From the NCBI GenBank assembly GCA_021325455.1, contig JAJPHD010000010.1, positions 62,001 through 126,000 on the forward strand: a stretch of DNA of 64,000 nt. The letters are read 5' to 3'. The DNA is from Actinomycetota bacterium. GTDB lineage: Bacteria > Actinomycetota > Acidimicrobiia > Acidimicrobiales > JAJPHD01. Position 1 is the first letter of the stretch, and every line of letters begins with the position of its first letter. The notes below the pieces were generated by a model. The model saw only the letters and a list, made by a program, of their open reading frames with translations. It did not search any database and had not been told where the DNA came from. Shown here one piece after another: positions 52,488-60,707 of the stretch. The position numbers and the translations under genes were made by a program.

Positions 52488-55377
52488 GGAGCCGCACGCC
52501 CTCGGGGTCGAAATGAGCCCGGTGCTCCATCACCCTTGCTCCCACCCTCGTCCGGTCCGGCAGCACCACCGTCACCACCGTTCCCGGCGTGGCCAGGTGG
52601 GGGGCCACCAGGCCCAGGCAAATCGAGCGGCCCAGGGTGGGTGAGCGCCGGGAGGAGGTGACCCGACCCGAGATGGTGGCCTCTCCCTCCACGATGAGGC
52701 AGGGTTCGGGGGGAACGAGGGCAGGGTCGAGGGGCTGGAGTCCCACCAGGCGCTGGTGCCCCCCGCCCCGTCCCGGCCCCACCAGCTCGGGCCGGCCTGC
52801 GAAGTCATGCTTGTCCAGCTCCACCAGCCAGTCGAGCGAGGCTGCGAAGGGGTGCGTCGACCCGTCGGTGTCCTGGCCCACCATGAGGTGGCCCTTCTCC
52901 AGGAGCAACACGCCCTGGGCCTCCACGCCGAAGGCCCCCACGCCGAGGTCCGCTCCCCTGTCCATGAGCGTCTCCCACACGAACAGGCCGTAGCTCGCCG
53001 GAACGTTCACCTCGTAGCCGAGCTCACCGGTGGAGCCGAGGCGCCACATGTAGCAGCCGGGTACGCCGCATACCGAGCCCCGCCGAACCTCCATGTGGGG
53101 AAAGGCCTCGGGCGAGAGGTCCACACCCTCCACCACCCTCTCCATGAGCTGGCGGGAGCGGGGGCCGGCCACGTCGATGCTGGCGAAGGCGGCGGTCAGG
53201 GGCGTGACGTGCACCTTCCATTCGGGGTGGGCGGTCTGCAGCCAGGACTCCAGCCACTCCCAGACCGTCGCCTCACCCGCCGGGGTCGTGGACATGAGGT
53301 AATGGGCCGGGCCCACACGGCCCGTCACCCCGTGGTCCAGGACCACCCCCTCCTCGGTGCACATGACGCCGTAGCCCACCGCCCCCTCGGCCCGGCCCGC
53401 CCACCTGTTGGCGTAGACCAGGTCGAGCAGCTTGGGCACGTCGGGCCCCTTCAGGTCCAGCTTGCCGCGGGGCGTGACGTCCATGAGCCCCACTGCGTGG
53501 CGCACCCCTAGCACCTCGGCCTCGGGGTCGCCGTAGTGGCCCGGGCGGACCCACTGGCCCTCCACGACGGGCTCGGCGCCGTGGGCCTCGTGCCAGGCCT
53601 GCATGGGCGAGCGCCGCACCGGCTCGTGCCTGGGCCCGGCCAGAGCGCCCAGGCTGATGGGGGCATAGGGGGGCCGCCACACCGTGGTGCCCGTCTCATC
53701 CATGGTCCTGCCCGTGGCCTCGGCCACCACGGCCACGGCATTGGCCACCTCCAGCTTCCCCTGGGACGGCCCCATGGTCGCCGTCGTGTACCGCTTGGCC
53801 AGCTCTATCGAGTCGTACCCTTCCCTCACCGCCGCCACGAGGTCCCTGGACGACACGTCTCCCGAGTAGTCGACCATGCCGTGGGTCGAGGAGCGGAAGA
53901 GGGCCGGGTGCCCTTCCCGAGGGCTGGCCGGGACCTCTCCTCGCTGGCCGGCCGCCAGCCTGCCGATGGCCCGGGCCTGCTCCACCATCTGGTCCAGGGG
54001 GCCGTCGCCGGCGATGCCCCCGGCGGCGAGCACTCCCTCGGCCAACCGGCCCCCGGGGAGGAACCGGGCCGCCCTCTCGTCGTAGAAGGGCCGGTCACCG
54101 GCCATGTCGAGCAGCGACGTGGGGGCGGTCCAGCCCACGGCCGTCACGAGCAGGTCGCACTCCAGGCGCTCACCCCCGGGCAGCTCCACTCCTCCCACCC
54201 CCCCGGCGCCACCGAGCAGGAGGACGGCCTCGAGGCCGCCGCCAAGGGCTTCCCGGGCCCGCTGGCGGCGGCTCCTGGCCGGGCCCAGCGCCCGCACGAT
54301 GCCGCCCCCCCGCCGGGCGTCCACCACCCGGACCACCTCCACCCCGGCCCGCTGGAGGTCGGCCACGGCCGCATCGCCGGAGGAGTTGGCGGTGAGCACC
54401 ACGGCCTCCTCTCCTGGTTTCACCGCCCAGAGGTTGATCAGCCGGCGGACGGCGGTGGAGAGCATCACCCCGGGCCTGTGGTTGCCCTCGAAGACGTAGG
54501 GCCGCTCGATGAGCCCGGGCGCCACCACGAGGGAGCGGGCCCGGGCCTTCACGAGCCGCTCCACCACGGCCTGGGGGCCGCCCGCCTCGATGGGCCCTCC
54601 CGGGGCGGGCCGCTGCACTATGGCCAGCCAGTTGCCCTCGTAGCGGCCCGTCACCACCGAGTTGGTGAGCACCTCGATCCCCGCCTCGGACTCCACCTCC
54701 ACCCTCAGCTGGGCCAAGGCGGCCAGCTCGTCGGGGCCTCCCCAGCGCAGGTGGCCACCCAGCTCGTACTCCTCCTCCACCAGCATCACCCCGGCGCCGG
54801 CCCGGGCGGCGGCGACGGCGGCGGCCATCCCCGCCGGACCCCCGCCCGCCACCACCACGTCGGGGTGCGCGTAGCGCTTGTCGTAGCAGGCAGGCCGGGG
54901 GTCGGCCGGGAGCCTGCCACCGTTGGCAAGGCGCTTCCGCACCTGCTGGTAGGCGGGCAGGAGGGCCACAGGCTTCATGAAGGTCTTGTACTGGGAGCCG
55001 GCTCCCATGAGGGGCCCCACCAGCTGGCTGACCGCCTTCAGGTCGACCCCGAGCGAGGGCCAGACCCCCTGGGGTGACACCACCATCCCGGGCTCCGCCC
55101 GGCGATGGGCCCCCCTCACGTTCGGCTCCCCACCGACCTGGACGGTGCATCCGGGGTCGTGGAAGCTGGCGGTGAGTATGCCTCTCGGCCGGTGGTACCT
55201 CGAGCTGCGGGAGAAGGCTCGCACACCCGAGGCGGCCAGGGCCGAAACGATGGTGTCGCCGGGGTAAGCGGGGAAGGGCCTCCCGCACCAGGTGATCTCG
55301 AACCGCCGGTCCCGGTCGATCACTTCCCCCGGCTGGCGGGGGAGGCGCCTGGCCTCCCGGCGGGCGGTCGCCGTCAC
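52480..55377 (-). CDS. soxA: Sarcosine oxidase alpha subunit
   Basis: A 965-residue SoxA. An N-terminal ferredoxin-like part without clear cluster cysteines (CGRPFPAYPGDTIVSALAASGV, SSRYHRPRGIL) is followed by an NAD-binding FAD-type module (DVVVAGGGPAGMAAAVAAARAGA, CDLLVTAVGWTAPTSLLD). From about residue 570 a GcvT-like tetrahydrofolate domain runs to the end (LMDVTPRGKLDLKGPDV, STGELGYEVNVP, VGAFGVEAQGVLLLEKGH). It takes the methyl carbon from the imine formed on SoxB and makes 5,10-methylene-THF. The GTG overlaps the soxD stop. Confidence 0.96.
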   Translation of the reverse strand: MTATARREARRLPRQPGEVIDRDRRFEITWCGRPFPAYPGDTIVSALAASGVRAFSRSSRYHRPRGILTASFHDPGCTVQVGGEPNVRGAHRRAEPGMVVSPQGVWPSLGVDLKAVSQLVGPLMGAGSQYKTFMKPVALLPAYQQVRKRLANGGRLPADPRPACYDKRYAHPDVVVAGGGPAGMAAAVAAARAGAGVMLVEEEYELGGHLRWGGPDELAALAQLRVEVESEAGIEVLTNSVVTGRYEGNWLAIVQRPAPGGPIEAGGPQAVVERLVKARARSLVVAPGLIERPYVFEGNHRPGVMLSTAVRRLINLWAVKPGEEAVVLTANSSGDAAVADLQRAGVEVVRVVDARRGGGIVRALGPARSRRQRAREALGGGLEAVLLLGGAGGVGGVELPGGERLECDLLVTAVGWTAPTSLLDMAGDRPFYDERAARFLPGGRLAEGVLAAGGIAGDGPLDQMVEQARAIGRLAAGQRGEVPASPREGHPALFRSSTHGMVDYSGDVSSRDLVAAVREGYDSIELAKRYTTATMGPSQGKLEVANAVAVVAEATGRTMDETGTTVWRPPYAPISLGALAGPRHEPVRRSPMQAWHEAHGAEPVVEGQWVRPGHYGDPEAEVLGVRHAVGLMDVTPRGKLDLKGPDVPKLLDLVYANRWAGRAEGAVGYGVMCTEEGVVLDHGVTGRVGPAHYLMSTTPAGEATVWEWLESWLQTAHPEWKVHVTPLTAAFASIDVAGPRSRQLMERVVEGVDLSPEAFPHMEVRRGSVCGVPGCYMWRLGSTGELGYEVNVPASYGLFVWETLMDRGADLGVGAFGVEAQGVLLLEKGHLMVGQDTDGSTHPFAASLDWLVELDKHDFAGRPELVGPGRGGGHQRLVGLQPLDPALVPPEPCLIVEGEATISGRVTSSRRSPTLGRSICLGLVAPHLATPGTVVTVVLPDRTRVGARVMEHRAHFDPEGVRLRA

Positions 55378-55634
55378 CTCTCCCCCCCCGCCGGGACCGC
55401 CCTGCGGACCTCGTTGGTGAGAGTGTGGCGCTCGACCGTCACGTACCGCCGGCACCCGGCCCGGTGGAACCACACCTCGGTGGTCCAGCCGCACGGGTTG
55501 GCGCGGTGGTAGAGGTAGGAACGCCACTCGGCCGGGCTGGCGCGGGCGGGATCGGGACGGGGCCGGTGCTCCCCCTTCCAGGCGAACTCCGAGGCGTTGC
55601 GGGGGCCGCAATGCGGGCAGGGGATGAGGATCAT
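55374..55634 (-). CDS. soxD: Sarcosine oxidase delta subunit
   Basis: An 86-residue SoxD. ILIPCPHCGPRNASEFAWKGE and the later CGWTTEVWFHRAGCRRYVTVERHT give the Cys-x2-Cys and His/Cys set that binds one structural zinc in the heterotetramer. The ATG at 55634 fits the normal length, and AGGAAGG lies upstream. It overlaps soxA by GTGA and is 31 bp behind soxB. Confidence 0.95.
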   Translation of the reverse strand: MILIPCPHCGPRNASEFAWKGEHRPRPDPARASPAEWRSYLYHRANPCGWTTEVWFHRAGCRRYVTVERHTLTNEVRRAVPAGGER

Positions 55635-55665
55635 GATGCCTTCCTCTCGGGGCTTGCGGTGTGCA

Positions 55666-56988
55666 TCAATGGCCCACGCCGGCGGCATCCCTCTCCTCGA
55701 CCAGGCGCCCCTCGGCGAAGCGGGCCAGGTCGAAGGCCGCCATGAGCTCGGGGGTCCTCGAGGTGGCCACCAGCTCCGCCATGGCCTGGCCCGCCGCCGG
55801 ACCGGCCATGAAGCCGTTCGTCCCCCAGCCGACGTCCACGAGGAACCCCTCCACCGGAGTGGGGCCCATGATGGGCGAGAGGTCAGGGGTGATGTCGCAC
55901 AGCCCGCTCCACTGGCGCAGCAGGCGCATGGGGGCGACCGAGGGCATCAGCTGGAGCACGCGACCGGCCACCTCCTCGGTGAACTCGAGTGAGCCCCTCA
56001 TGGAGTACGAGGCGAAGGGGTCCGGGCTGGCCCCGAGCACGAGCTCGCCGCGATCGGTCTGGCTCACCTGGACGTCCAGGGTCCCCGACACCACCACCGC
56101 GTCCAGGAGCACCTGCACCGGCTCGGTGACTGCGGCCTGGAGGGGACGGGTGATGATGGGCATGCTCAGCCCGACCATGTCGGATACCAGGCTGGCCCAG
56201 CCCGCCGTGCAGCTCACCACCACAGGCGTGGACACCTCTCCCCGGTTGGTCGTGACCCCGGTCACCCGGTCCCCGGCGGTGGAGATGGCCAGGACCTCGG
56301 TGCCCTGGTGGATCTCCACCCCCAGGGCGTCCGCCGCCCGGGCATAGCCCCAGTTGACGGCATCGTGGCGTACGGTCCCGCCCGAAGGGTGGTAGAGGGC
56401 CCCCATGATGGGGTAGCGGGCGCGCGAGGAGACGTCTGCCAAGGGGACCAGCCTCCTCACCTCCTCGGGGCCGACCACCTCGGAGTCCACCCCATGGAGC
56501 TTGCTCACCTCGGCCCGCCAGCGCATGGCTCGCAGCGAGGCGTCCGAGTGGGCCAAGGTCAGGTGCCCGCGGGGGGAGAACATGACGTTGAAGTTGAGCT
56601 CGCCCGAGAGCTCCCCGTACAGGCGCAAGGAGCGGTCGTAGAAGCGGACCCCCTCGGGCGTGAGGTAGTTCGACCACACGATGCCGCTGGTGCGCCCCGA
56701 GCTGCCCCCGCCCAGGTAGCCCTTGTCCAGCACTGCCACCTTCCTGACGCCGTGGTCCCTGGCCAGGTGGTAGGCGGTGGCCAGACCATGCACGCCGGCG
56801 CCCACGATCACGGCGTCGTACGTGCTGCCGAGCTCATGGTGGCGCCAGGCGGGCCTCCAGGGGCGCCCGGTGACCCCGTGGGCCACGAGGGCGCCGGCCG
56901 AGTACCGCCGGGGACGGGTCGCCTCCCCGACGGCGCGGGCCACCCTCCCGAGCCGCGCTCCCCTGCTCTCCGCCTTCGTCGAGCCCAC
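55666..56988 (-). CDS. soxB: Sarcosine oxidase beta subunit
   Basis: A 440-residue FAD subunit that oxidises sarcosine. The N-terminal YSAGALVAHGVTGRPWRPAWR block and YDAVIVGAGVHGLATAYHLA FAD motif are typical of SoxB, followed by GYLGGGSSGRTSGIVWSNYL. GGTVRHDAVNWGYARAAD contains the His expected to carry covalent FMN. MRLLRQWSGLCDITPDLSPIMG and WGTNGFMAGPAAGQAMAELV complete the fold. GTG 56988, with GAAGGA upstream, is preferred to the longer frame. It follows the KdpD N-terminal gene by 43 bp on the same strand. Confidence 0.95.
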   Translation of the reverse strand: MGSTKAESRGARLGRVARAVGEATRPRRYSAGALVAHGVTGRPWRPAWRHHELGSTYDAVIVGAGVHGLATAYHLARDHGVRKVAVLDKGYLGGGSSGRTSGIVWSNYLTPEGVRFYDRSLRLYGELSGELNFNVMFSPRGHLTLAHSDASLRAMRWRAEVSKLHGVDSEVVGPEEVRRLVPLADVSSRARYPIMGALYHPSGGTVRHDAVNWGYARAADALGVEIHQGTEVLAISTAGDRVTGVTTNRGEVSTPVVVSCTAGWASLVSDMVGLSMPIITRPLQAAVTEPVQVLLDAVVVSGTLDVQVSQTDRGELVLGASPDPFASYSMRGSLEFTEEVAGRVLQLMPSVAPMRLLRQWSGLCDITPDLSPIMGPTPVEGFLVDVGWGTNGFMAGPAAGQAMAELVATSRTPELMAAFDLARFAEGRLVEERDAAGVGH

Positions 56989-57031
56989 GCCGTCCTTCTC
57001 CCTCCCCCCGGTGCCTGTGAAACCCGTGGGC

Positions 57032-58213
57032 TCAGTCCACGCCGAGGAGGCGAGCGCCATCCGGCCCTTCCGGGGACCCGGAGAGGCTAGTCCCCGTGCG
57101 GGGGGAGATCACGTGGAGGTCGATCCCCGCTCTGCTGGTGGCCCGAAAGAGGGCCTGGACGACCGAGCCCCGCACCAGCTCCTCCCAGCGGCTCCTGTGG
57201 CTGGCCCCCACGACGATCTGGGTGACCTGGTGGTCACGGGCGAAGGCCAGGAGGGCCGAGGCGACGTCCTCACCCTCCACCTGGTGCCAGGAGCCGCCGA
57301 CGGCCGAGGTGAGCCGGCGCAGCTCCTCGACGGCGCGGCCCGAGCCGGGGCCCGAGCCGGTCACCACGTGCACCACGAACAGGTCGGCCTTGGCCCTGGC
57401 CGCCATCCGGGCCGCCCTGCGCACCACGTAGTCCCCCCCCGGCGCCCCGGCCACACCAGCCATGATCCGCTCCGTGGTCTCCCACACCTCGGAGCGGCCG
57501 TGGCTGCGGAGGAACTCGAGCAGCTCGTCCTCGGTCTCGTCGGCGACGAAGCGAAGGGCCAGCTCCCGCAGGGCGATCAGGTTCTCGGTCCGGAAGAAAT
57601 GGGCCAGGGCGTCGGGGACCTTGTCCGGTGGGTAGATGTTGCCATGCAGCATGCGGCGCCGCAGCTGGGCCGGCGAGGAGTCGATGAGCTCCAGCTGGTC
57701 CGCCCTCCGGACCACCCAGTCGGGGACCCTCTCCCTCACCGGCGCCCCGGTCATCTGCTCCACCGCATCAGCCAGGCTCTCCAGGTGCTGGATGTTGACG
57801 TTGGTGATCACGTCTATCCCGTGGTCCAACAGCACCAGGACGTCCTGCCAGCGCTTCTCGTTGCCCGACCCAGGGACGTTGGTGTGGGCCAGCTCGTCCA
57901 CCAGCGCCACCGCCGGCTGACGGTTCAGGACCGCATCGAGGTCCATCTCCTCGAACCGGGCCCCCCGATGGATGACGACCTTGCGGGGCACCACCTCCAG
58001 GTCCCGGATGAGCGAGGCGGGGTGCGCCCGCCCATGGGTCTCGACGAAGCCGATGACCACATCGGTCCCCCGCTGCCTGCGCCGCCATCCTTCGTCGAGC
58101 ATGGCCGAGGTCTTCCCCACCCCGGCCACGGCCCCCAGGTAGATCCGGAAGCGACCGGCCGGCTCGACGGCGGTCTCGGTCACCAGGTTGGCAGCAGCCG
58201 GGTCCTCGGGCAC
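57032..58213 (-). CDS. KdpD N-terminal half (sensor ATPase plus USP domain), stand-alone
   Basis: A 393-residue protein equal to the cytoplasmic N-terminal half of KdpD. The KdpD domain has a Walker A motif IYLGAVAGVGKTSAML, VVIGFVETHGR, the Walker B-like VALVDELAHTNVPGS and ITNVNIQHLESLADAV. A universal stress protein domain follows (RIMAGVAGAPGGDYVVRRAARMA, TQIVVGASHRSRWEELVRGSV). There is no membrane or kinase part; that half is divergent, 26 bp away. It presumably acts with that kinase in K+ sensing. It is co-directional with soxB. Confidence 0.92.
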   Translation of the reverse strand: MPEDPAAANLVTETAVEPAGRFRIYLGAVAGVGKTSAMLDEGWRRRQRGTDVVIGFVETHGRAHPASLIRDLEVVPRKVVIHRGARFEEMDLDAVLNRQPAVALVDELAHTNVPGSGNEKRWQDVLVLLDHGIDVITNVNIQHLESLADAVEQMTGAPVRERVPDWVVRRADQLELIDSSPAQLRRRMLHGNIYPPDKVPDALAHFFRTENLIALRELALRFVADETEDELLEFLRSHGRSEVWETTERIMAGVAGAPGGDYVVRRAARMAARAKADLFVVHVVTGSGPGSGRAVEELRRLTSAVGGSWHQVEGEDVASALLAFARDHQVTQIVVGASHRSRWEELVRGSVVQALFRATSRAGIDLHVISPRTGTSLSGSPEGPDGARLLGVD

Positions 58214-58239
58214 CCTCCCATTGTGCCCTCCTCGGTAGC

Positions 58240-59745
58240 ATGAGAGCCGTGAGGCGCCTGGGTCCGGTCCCTCCCGGCATGCGCATCTGGACCGGGGCGA
58301 TGGTGGCCATGGCCGGAGTGGCCGCCCTGAGCGGCGCCATGGTCCCCTTGCGGGCCCACCTGAGCGTGGCGACCACTGCCCTGGTCCTGGTCGTCCCCGT
58401 GGTGGCCGGCGTTGCCGTCGGAGGCCTGCCGGCAGGGGCCGTCGGGGTGGCGTGCGGCTTCCTCGCTTACGACTTCCTGTTCATCCCCCCCTACGGGACC
58501 CTTTCTGTCGGCGCCCTCCAGAACTGGGTGGCGCTCGGTGTGTACGTGGCGACCATGCTCCTCGTCTCCTGGGTGGTGGGTGGCCTCCACGCCGCCCGGG
58601 CCGTGGCCGGGGACCGGGAGAAGGAGGCGCGCCGTCTCTTCGAGATGTCCGATCTCCTGATCGCCCACCGGCCCCGGGACGAGCTGCTCAGGGCGGTGGC
58701 GGCCACGGTGCGGCAGGCCTTCGGAGCGGCTGGCGTGGCCCTCCTGCTGCCTTCGGGCGACAGGCTCGAGACGGCGGCGTCGGACGGAGAGCCCTTCCCG
58801 GCCGACCACCTGGTGGGCCTGGCCTCGGGGGGCGGCCCCCCCGTGCCCCTGTCGAGGAGGGAGGACGTGCGCACGGTGGTGCTGTCCGCCGGCGGCCACC
58901 CGGTGGGCCTTCTCAGCCTGGCCGGGGCGGGCCTGGACTCCCGCCAGGACCAGCTTCTGGTCACCTTCGCCAACCACGCCGCCCTCGCCGTGGAGAGAGC
59001 CCAGCTTCAGGACCAGGCGGTGCGGGCCGGGGTGCTGGAGGAGGTGGACCGTTGGCGCTCGGCGCTGTGGGCGTCGGTGTCCCACGACCTGCGCACGCCC
59101 CTGTTCTCCATCAAGACCGCGGTGTCGAACCTGGCCGATCCGGACCTCGACCTGGCGCCCGAGGACCGCTCCGAGCTGCTGGCCATGGTGGAGGCGGAGA
59201 CCGATCGGCTGGCCCGGCTGGTCACCGAGCTGCTGGACATGACCAGGATCGAGGCCGGCACCCTCCAGGCCCACCTCGAGGCCGTTGCCGTGCCCGACGT
59301 GGTGGAAGACGCCATCGGCCGTCTGGGGCGGCGCCAGCTGGCTGGCCGCCTCGAGGTCGAGGTGCCCGAGGACCTGCCCCTCATGACCGCTGACCCCGTC
59401 CTAACCGGCCAGGTCCTGGCCAACCTCCTGGACAACGCCGGGCAGCACACCGGGCCCTTTTCGCCGGTGCGGCTCCAGGCCCGCCGGCTCGGGGACCGGA
59501 TCGAGATGAGCGTGGCCGACACCGGGCCCGGCATAGCGCCCGAGCAGAGGGAGGCCATCTTCCAGGCCTTCCACCGGGTCAAGGGGGCAGCCTCACCTCC
59601 GGGGGGTGTGGGCCTGGGCCTGGCCATCGCCAAGGCCTTCGTGGAGGCCCAGGGCGGAAGGATCTGGGTGGCCGACCGCGAGGGGGGAGGCTCGGTCTTC
59701 ACCGTGTCCCTTCCTGTCTTCGAGCTGGCGCACAAGGTGGCCTAA
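58240..59745 (+). CDS. KdpD C-terminal half (DUF4118 membrane histidine kinase)
   Basis: A 501-residue sensor kinase equal to the C-terminal half of KdpD. Four close transmembrane helices (DUF4118; about residues 20-115, with GFLAYDFLFIPPYGTLSV) are followed by a GAF-like domain, the HisKA domain with the phosphoacceptor His282 in ASVSHDLRTPLFSIKTAV, and the ATPase domain with NLLDNAGQHT, VADTGPGIAPEQ and GGVGLGLAIAKAFVEAQGG. It lacks the KdpD/USP input half. It should phosphorylate KdpE, encoded 4 bp downstream. Confidence 0.94.
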   Translation: MRAVRRLGPVPPGMRIWTGAMVAMAGVAALSGAMVPLRAHLSVATTALVLVVPVVAGVAVGGLPAGAVGVACGFLAYDFLFIPPYGTLSVGALQNWVALGVYVATMLLVSWVVGGLHAARAVAGDREKEARRLFEMSDLLIAHRPRDELLRAVAATVRQAFGAAGVALLLPSGDRLETAASDGEPFPADHLVGLASGGGPPVPLSRREDVRTVVLSAGGHPVGLLSLAGAGLDSRQDQLLVTFANHAALAVERAQLQDQAVRAGVLEEVDRWRSALWASVSHDLRTPLFSIKTAVSNLADPDLDLAPEDRSELLAMVEAETDRLARLVTELLDMTRIEAGTLQAHLEAVAVPDVVEDAIGRLGRRQLAGRLEVEVPEDLPLMTADPVLTGQVLANLLDNAGQHTGPFSPVRLQARRLGDRIEMSVADTGPGIAPEQREAIFQAFHRVKGAASPPGGVGLGLAIAKAFVEAQGGRIWVADREGGGSVFTVSLPVFELAHKVA

Positions 59746-59749
59746 GCCC

Positions 59750-60439
59750 GTGGCCCGGCTGCTCGTCATCGACGACGAGAGGGCGGTGCTGCGCTCCCTC
59801 GCCATAGGCCTGCGAGCCAAGGGCTACGACGTCGTCACCGCCGATACCGGCGAGGCGGGCCTGTCGCAGGCCGCTCTGTGCGATCCCGACGTGGTGGTCC
59901 TGGACCTCGGCCTCCCTGACGTCGACGGGATCCAGGTCTGCCGGCTCATCCGCACCTGGAGCCAGGTTCCCATCCTCGTCCTCTCGGCCCACGGAGCCGA
60001 GCAGACCAAGGTGGAGGCTTTGGACTGCGGCGCGGACGATTTCGTCACCAAGCCCTTTGGCATGGACGAGCTCCAAGCCCGGCTGCGGGTGGCCCTCCGT
60101 CACGGCCGCCAGCGCCAGGACGAGCCGGCCGAGACCGTCCTGCGGGTGGGCCCCCTCGAGGTGGACCGGGCCCGCCGGGCCGTAGCCGTGTCCGGCCAGG
60201 CGGTCGACCTCACCCCCCGGGAGTTCGACTTCCTCGCCTATCTGGCCAGCCACGCCGGCAAGGTGGTGACCCATCGCACCCTCCTGCAGGCCGTCTGGGG
60301 TGAGGGCTACGGCAGCGAGACCCACTACCTGCGCATTTACGCCAGCCGCCTGCGCTCCAAGCTGGGAGACCCTCATGGGCGCCTCCTGCGCACCAGCCCC
60401 GGGGTCGGCTACCAGCTGGCCGAGGCGGACCCCGGTTAG
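59750..60439 (+). CDS. kdpE: KdpE response regulator (OmpR/PhoB type)
   Basis: A 229-residue regulator. The receiver has the acidic pair in LLVIDDERAVLR, the phosphorylated Asp52 in VVVLDLGLPDVDG, Ser/Thr in LVLSAHG and Lys in FVTKPFGMDELQARLRVAL. The winged helix shows VDLTPREFDFLAYLASHAGKVVTHRTLLQAVWG and ETHYLRIYASRLRSKLG. It activates kdp transcription when turgor or K+ falls. GTG 59750 begins 4 bp behind the kinase stop. TTTACG repeats just downstream are its probable sites. Confidence 0.95.
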   Translation: MARLLVIDDERAVLRSLAIGLRAKGYDVVTADTGEAGLSQAALCDPDVVVLDLGLPDVDGIQVCRLIRTWSQVPILVLSAHGAEQTKVEALDCGADDFVTKPFGMDELQARLRVALRHGRQRQDEPAETVLRVGPLEVDRARRAVAVSGQAVDLTPREFDFLAYLASHAGKVVTHRTLLQAVWGEGYGSETHYLRIYASRLRSKLGDPHGRLLRTSPGVGYQLAEADPG

Positions 60440-60462
60440 GCCAGGGGGAACCTCCCGAGGAA

Positions 60463-60500
60463 TTTACGGTCTCTTTACGGCGCCCGCCGCCGGGTTTACG
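60463..60500 (+). promoter_or_regulatory. KdpE-box-like direct repeats upstream of the kdp genes
   Basis: TTTACG occurs at 60463-60468, 60474-60479 and 60495-60500. The first two are 11 bp apart (TTTACG-N5-TTTACG), the third 21 bp further. The E. coli kdp operator is TTTATA-N5-TTTACA, the same half-sites and spacing, and GC-rich sequence follows in both. TTGACG at 60506-60511 could be a -35 element. Confidence 0.65.
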
Positions 60501-60533
60501 CCCTGTTGACGGCCCGGCGACCACCGTGGGGGC

Positions 60534-60617
60534 ATGGCTGATCTTTGGGCTGTGGTCGGCATCATCGCCTTCTTCGCCGCCATGGTGGCCTTTGCCGTCT
60601 CCCTGGAGCACCTGTGA
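60534..60617 (+). CDS. 27-residue single-pass membrane micro-protein before kdpF
   Basis: ATG 60534 opens a 27-residue ORF, MADLWAVVGIIAFFAAMVAF continuing AVSLEHL, with one hydrophobic helix of about 19 residues and an acidic then basic end. GTGGGGG lies just upstream. Its TGA overlaps the GTG of kdpF. It is not KdpF, which follows, but its size and place suggest a second small Kdp-associated subunit or a coupling ORF. Too short for standard gene finding. Confidence 0.6.
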   Translation: MADLWAVVGIIAFFAAMVAFAVSLEHL

Positions 60618-60703
60618 GCCCGCCCGACGCTGTCCTCCTGGCCCTGGCCGTGTGCCTCTTCGTGTACGTCGGGGTGGCCCTCGTGAAGCCCGAGCGGTTC
60701 TGA
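60614..60703 (+). CDS. kdpF: K+-transporting ATPase small subunit KdpF
   Basis: A 29-residue membrane peptide, MSPPDAVLLALAVCLFVYVG followed by VALVKPERF. The single helix and the ending A-L-x-K/R-P-E-x-F are the KdpF signature; KdpF stabilises the KdpABC complex at the KdpA interface. The GTG overlaps the previous micro-ORF stop, and kdpA starts 4 bp after its TGA. Confidence 0.9.
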   Translation: MSPPDAVLLALAVCLFVYVGVALVKPERF

Positions 60704-60707
60704 GGCC

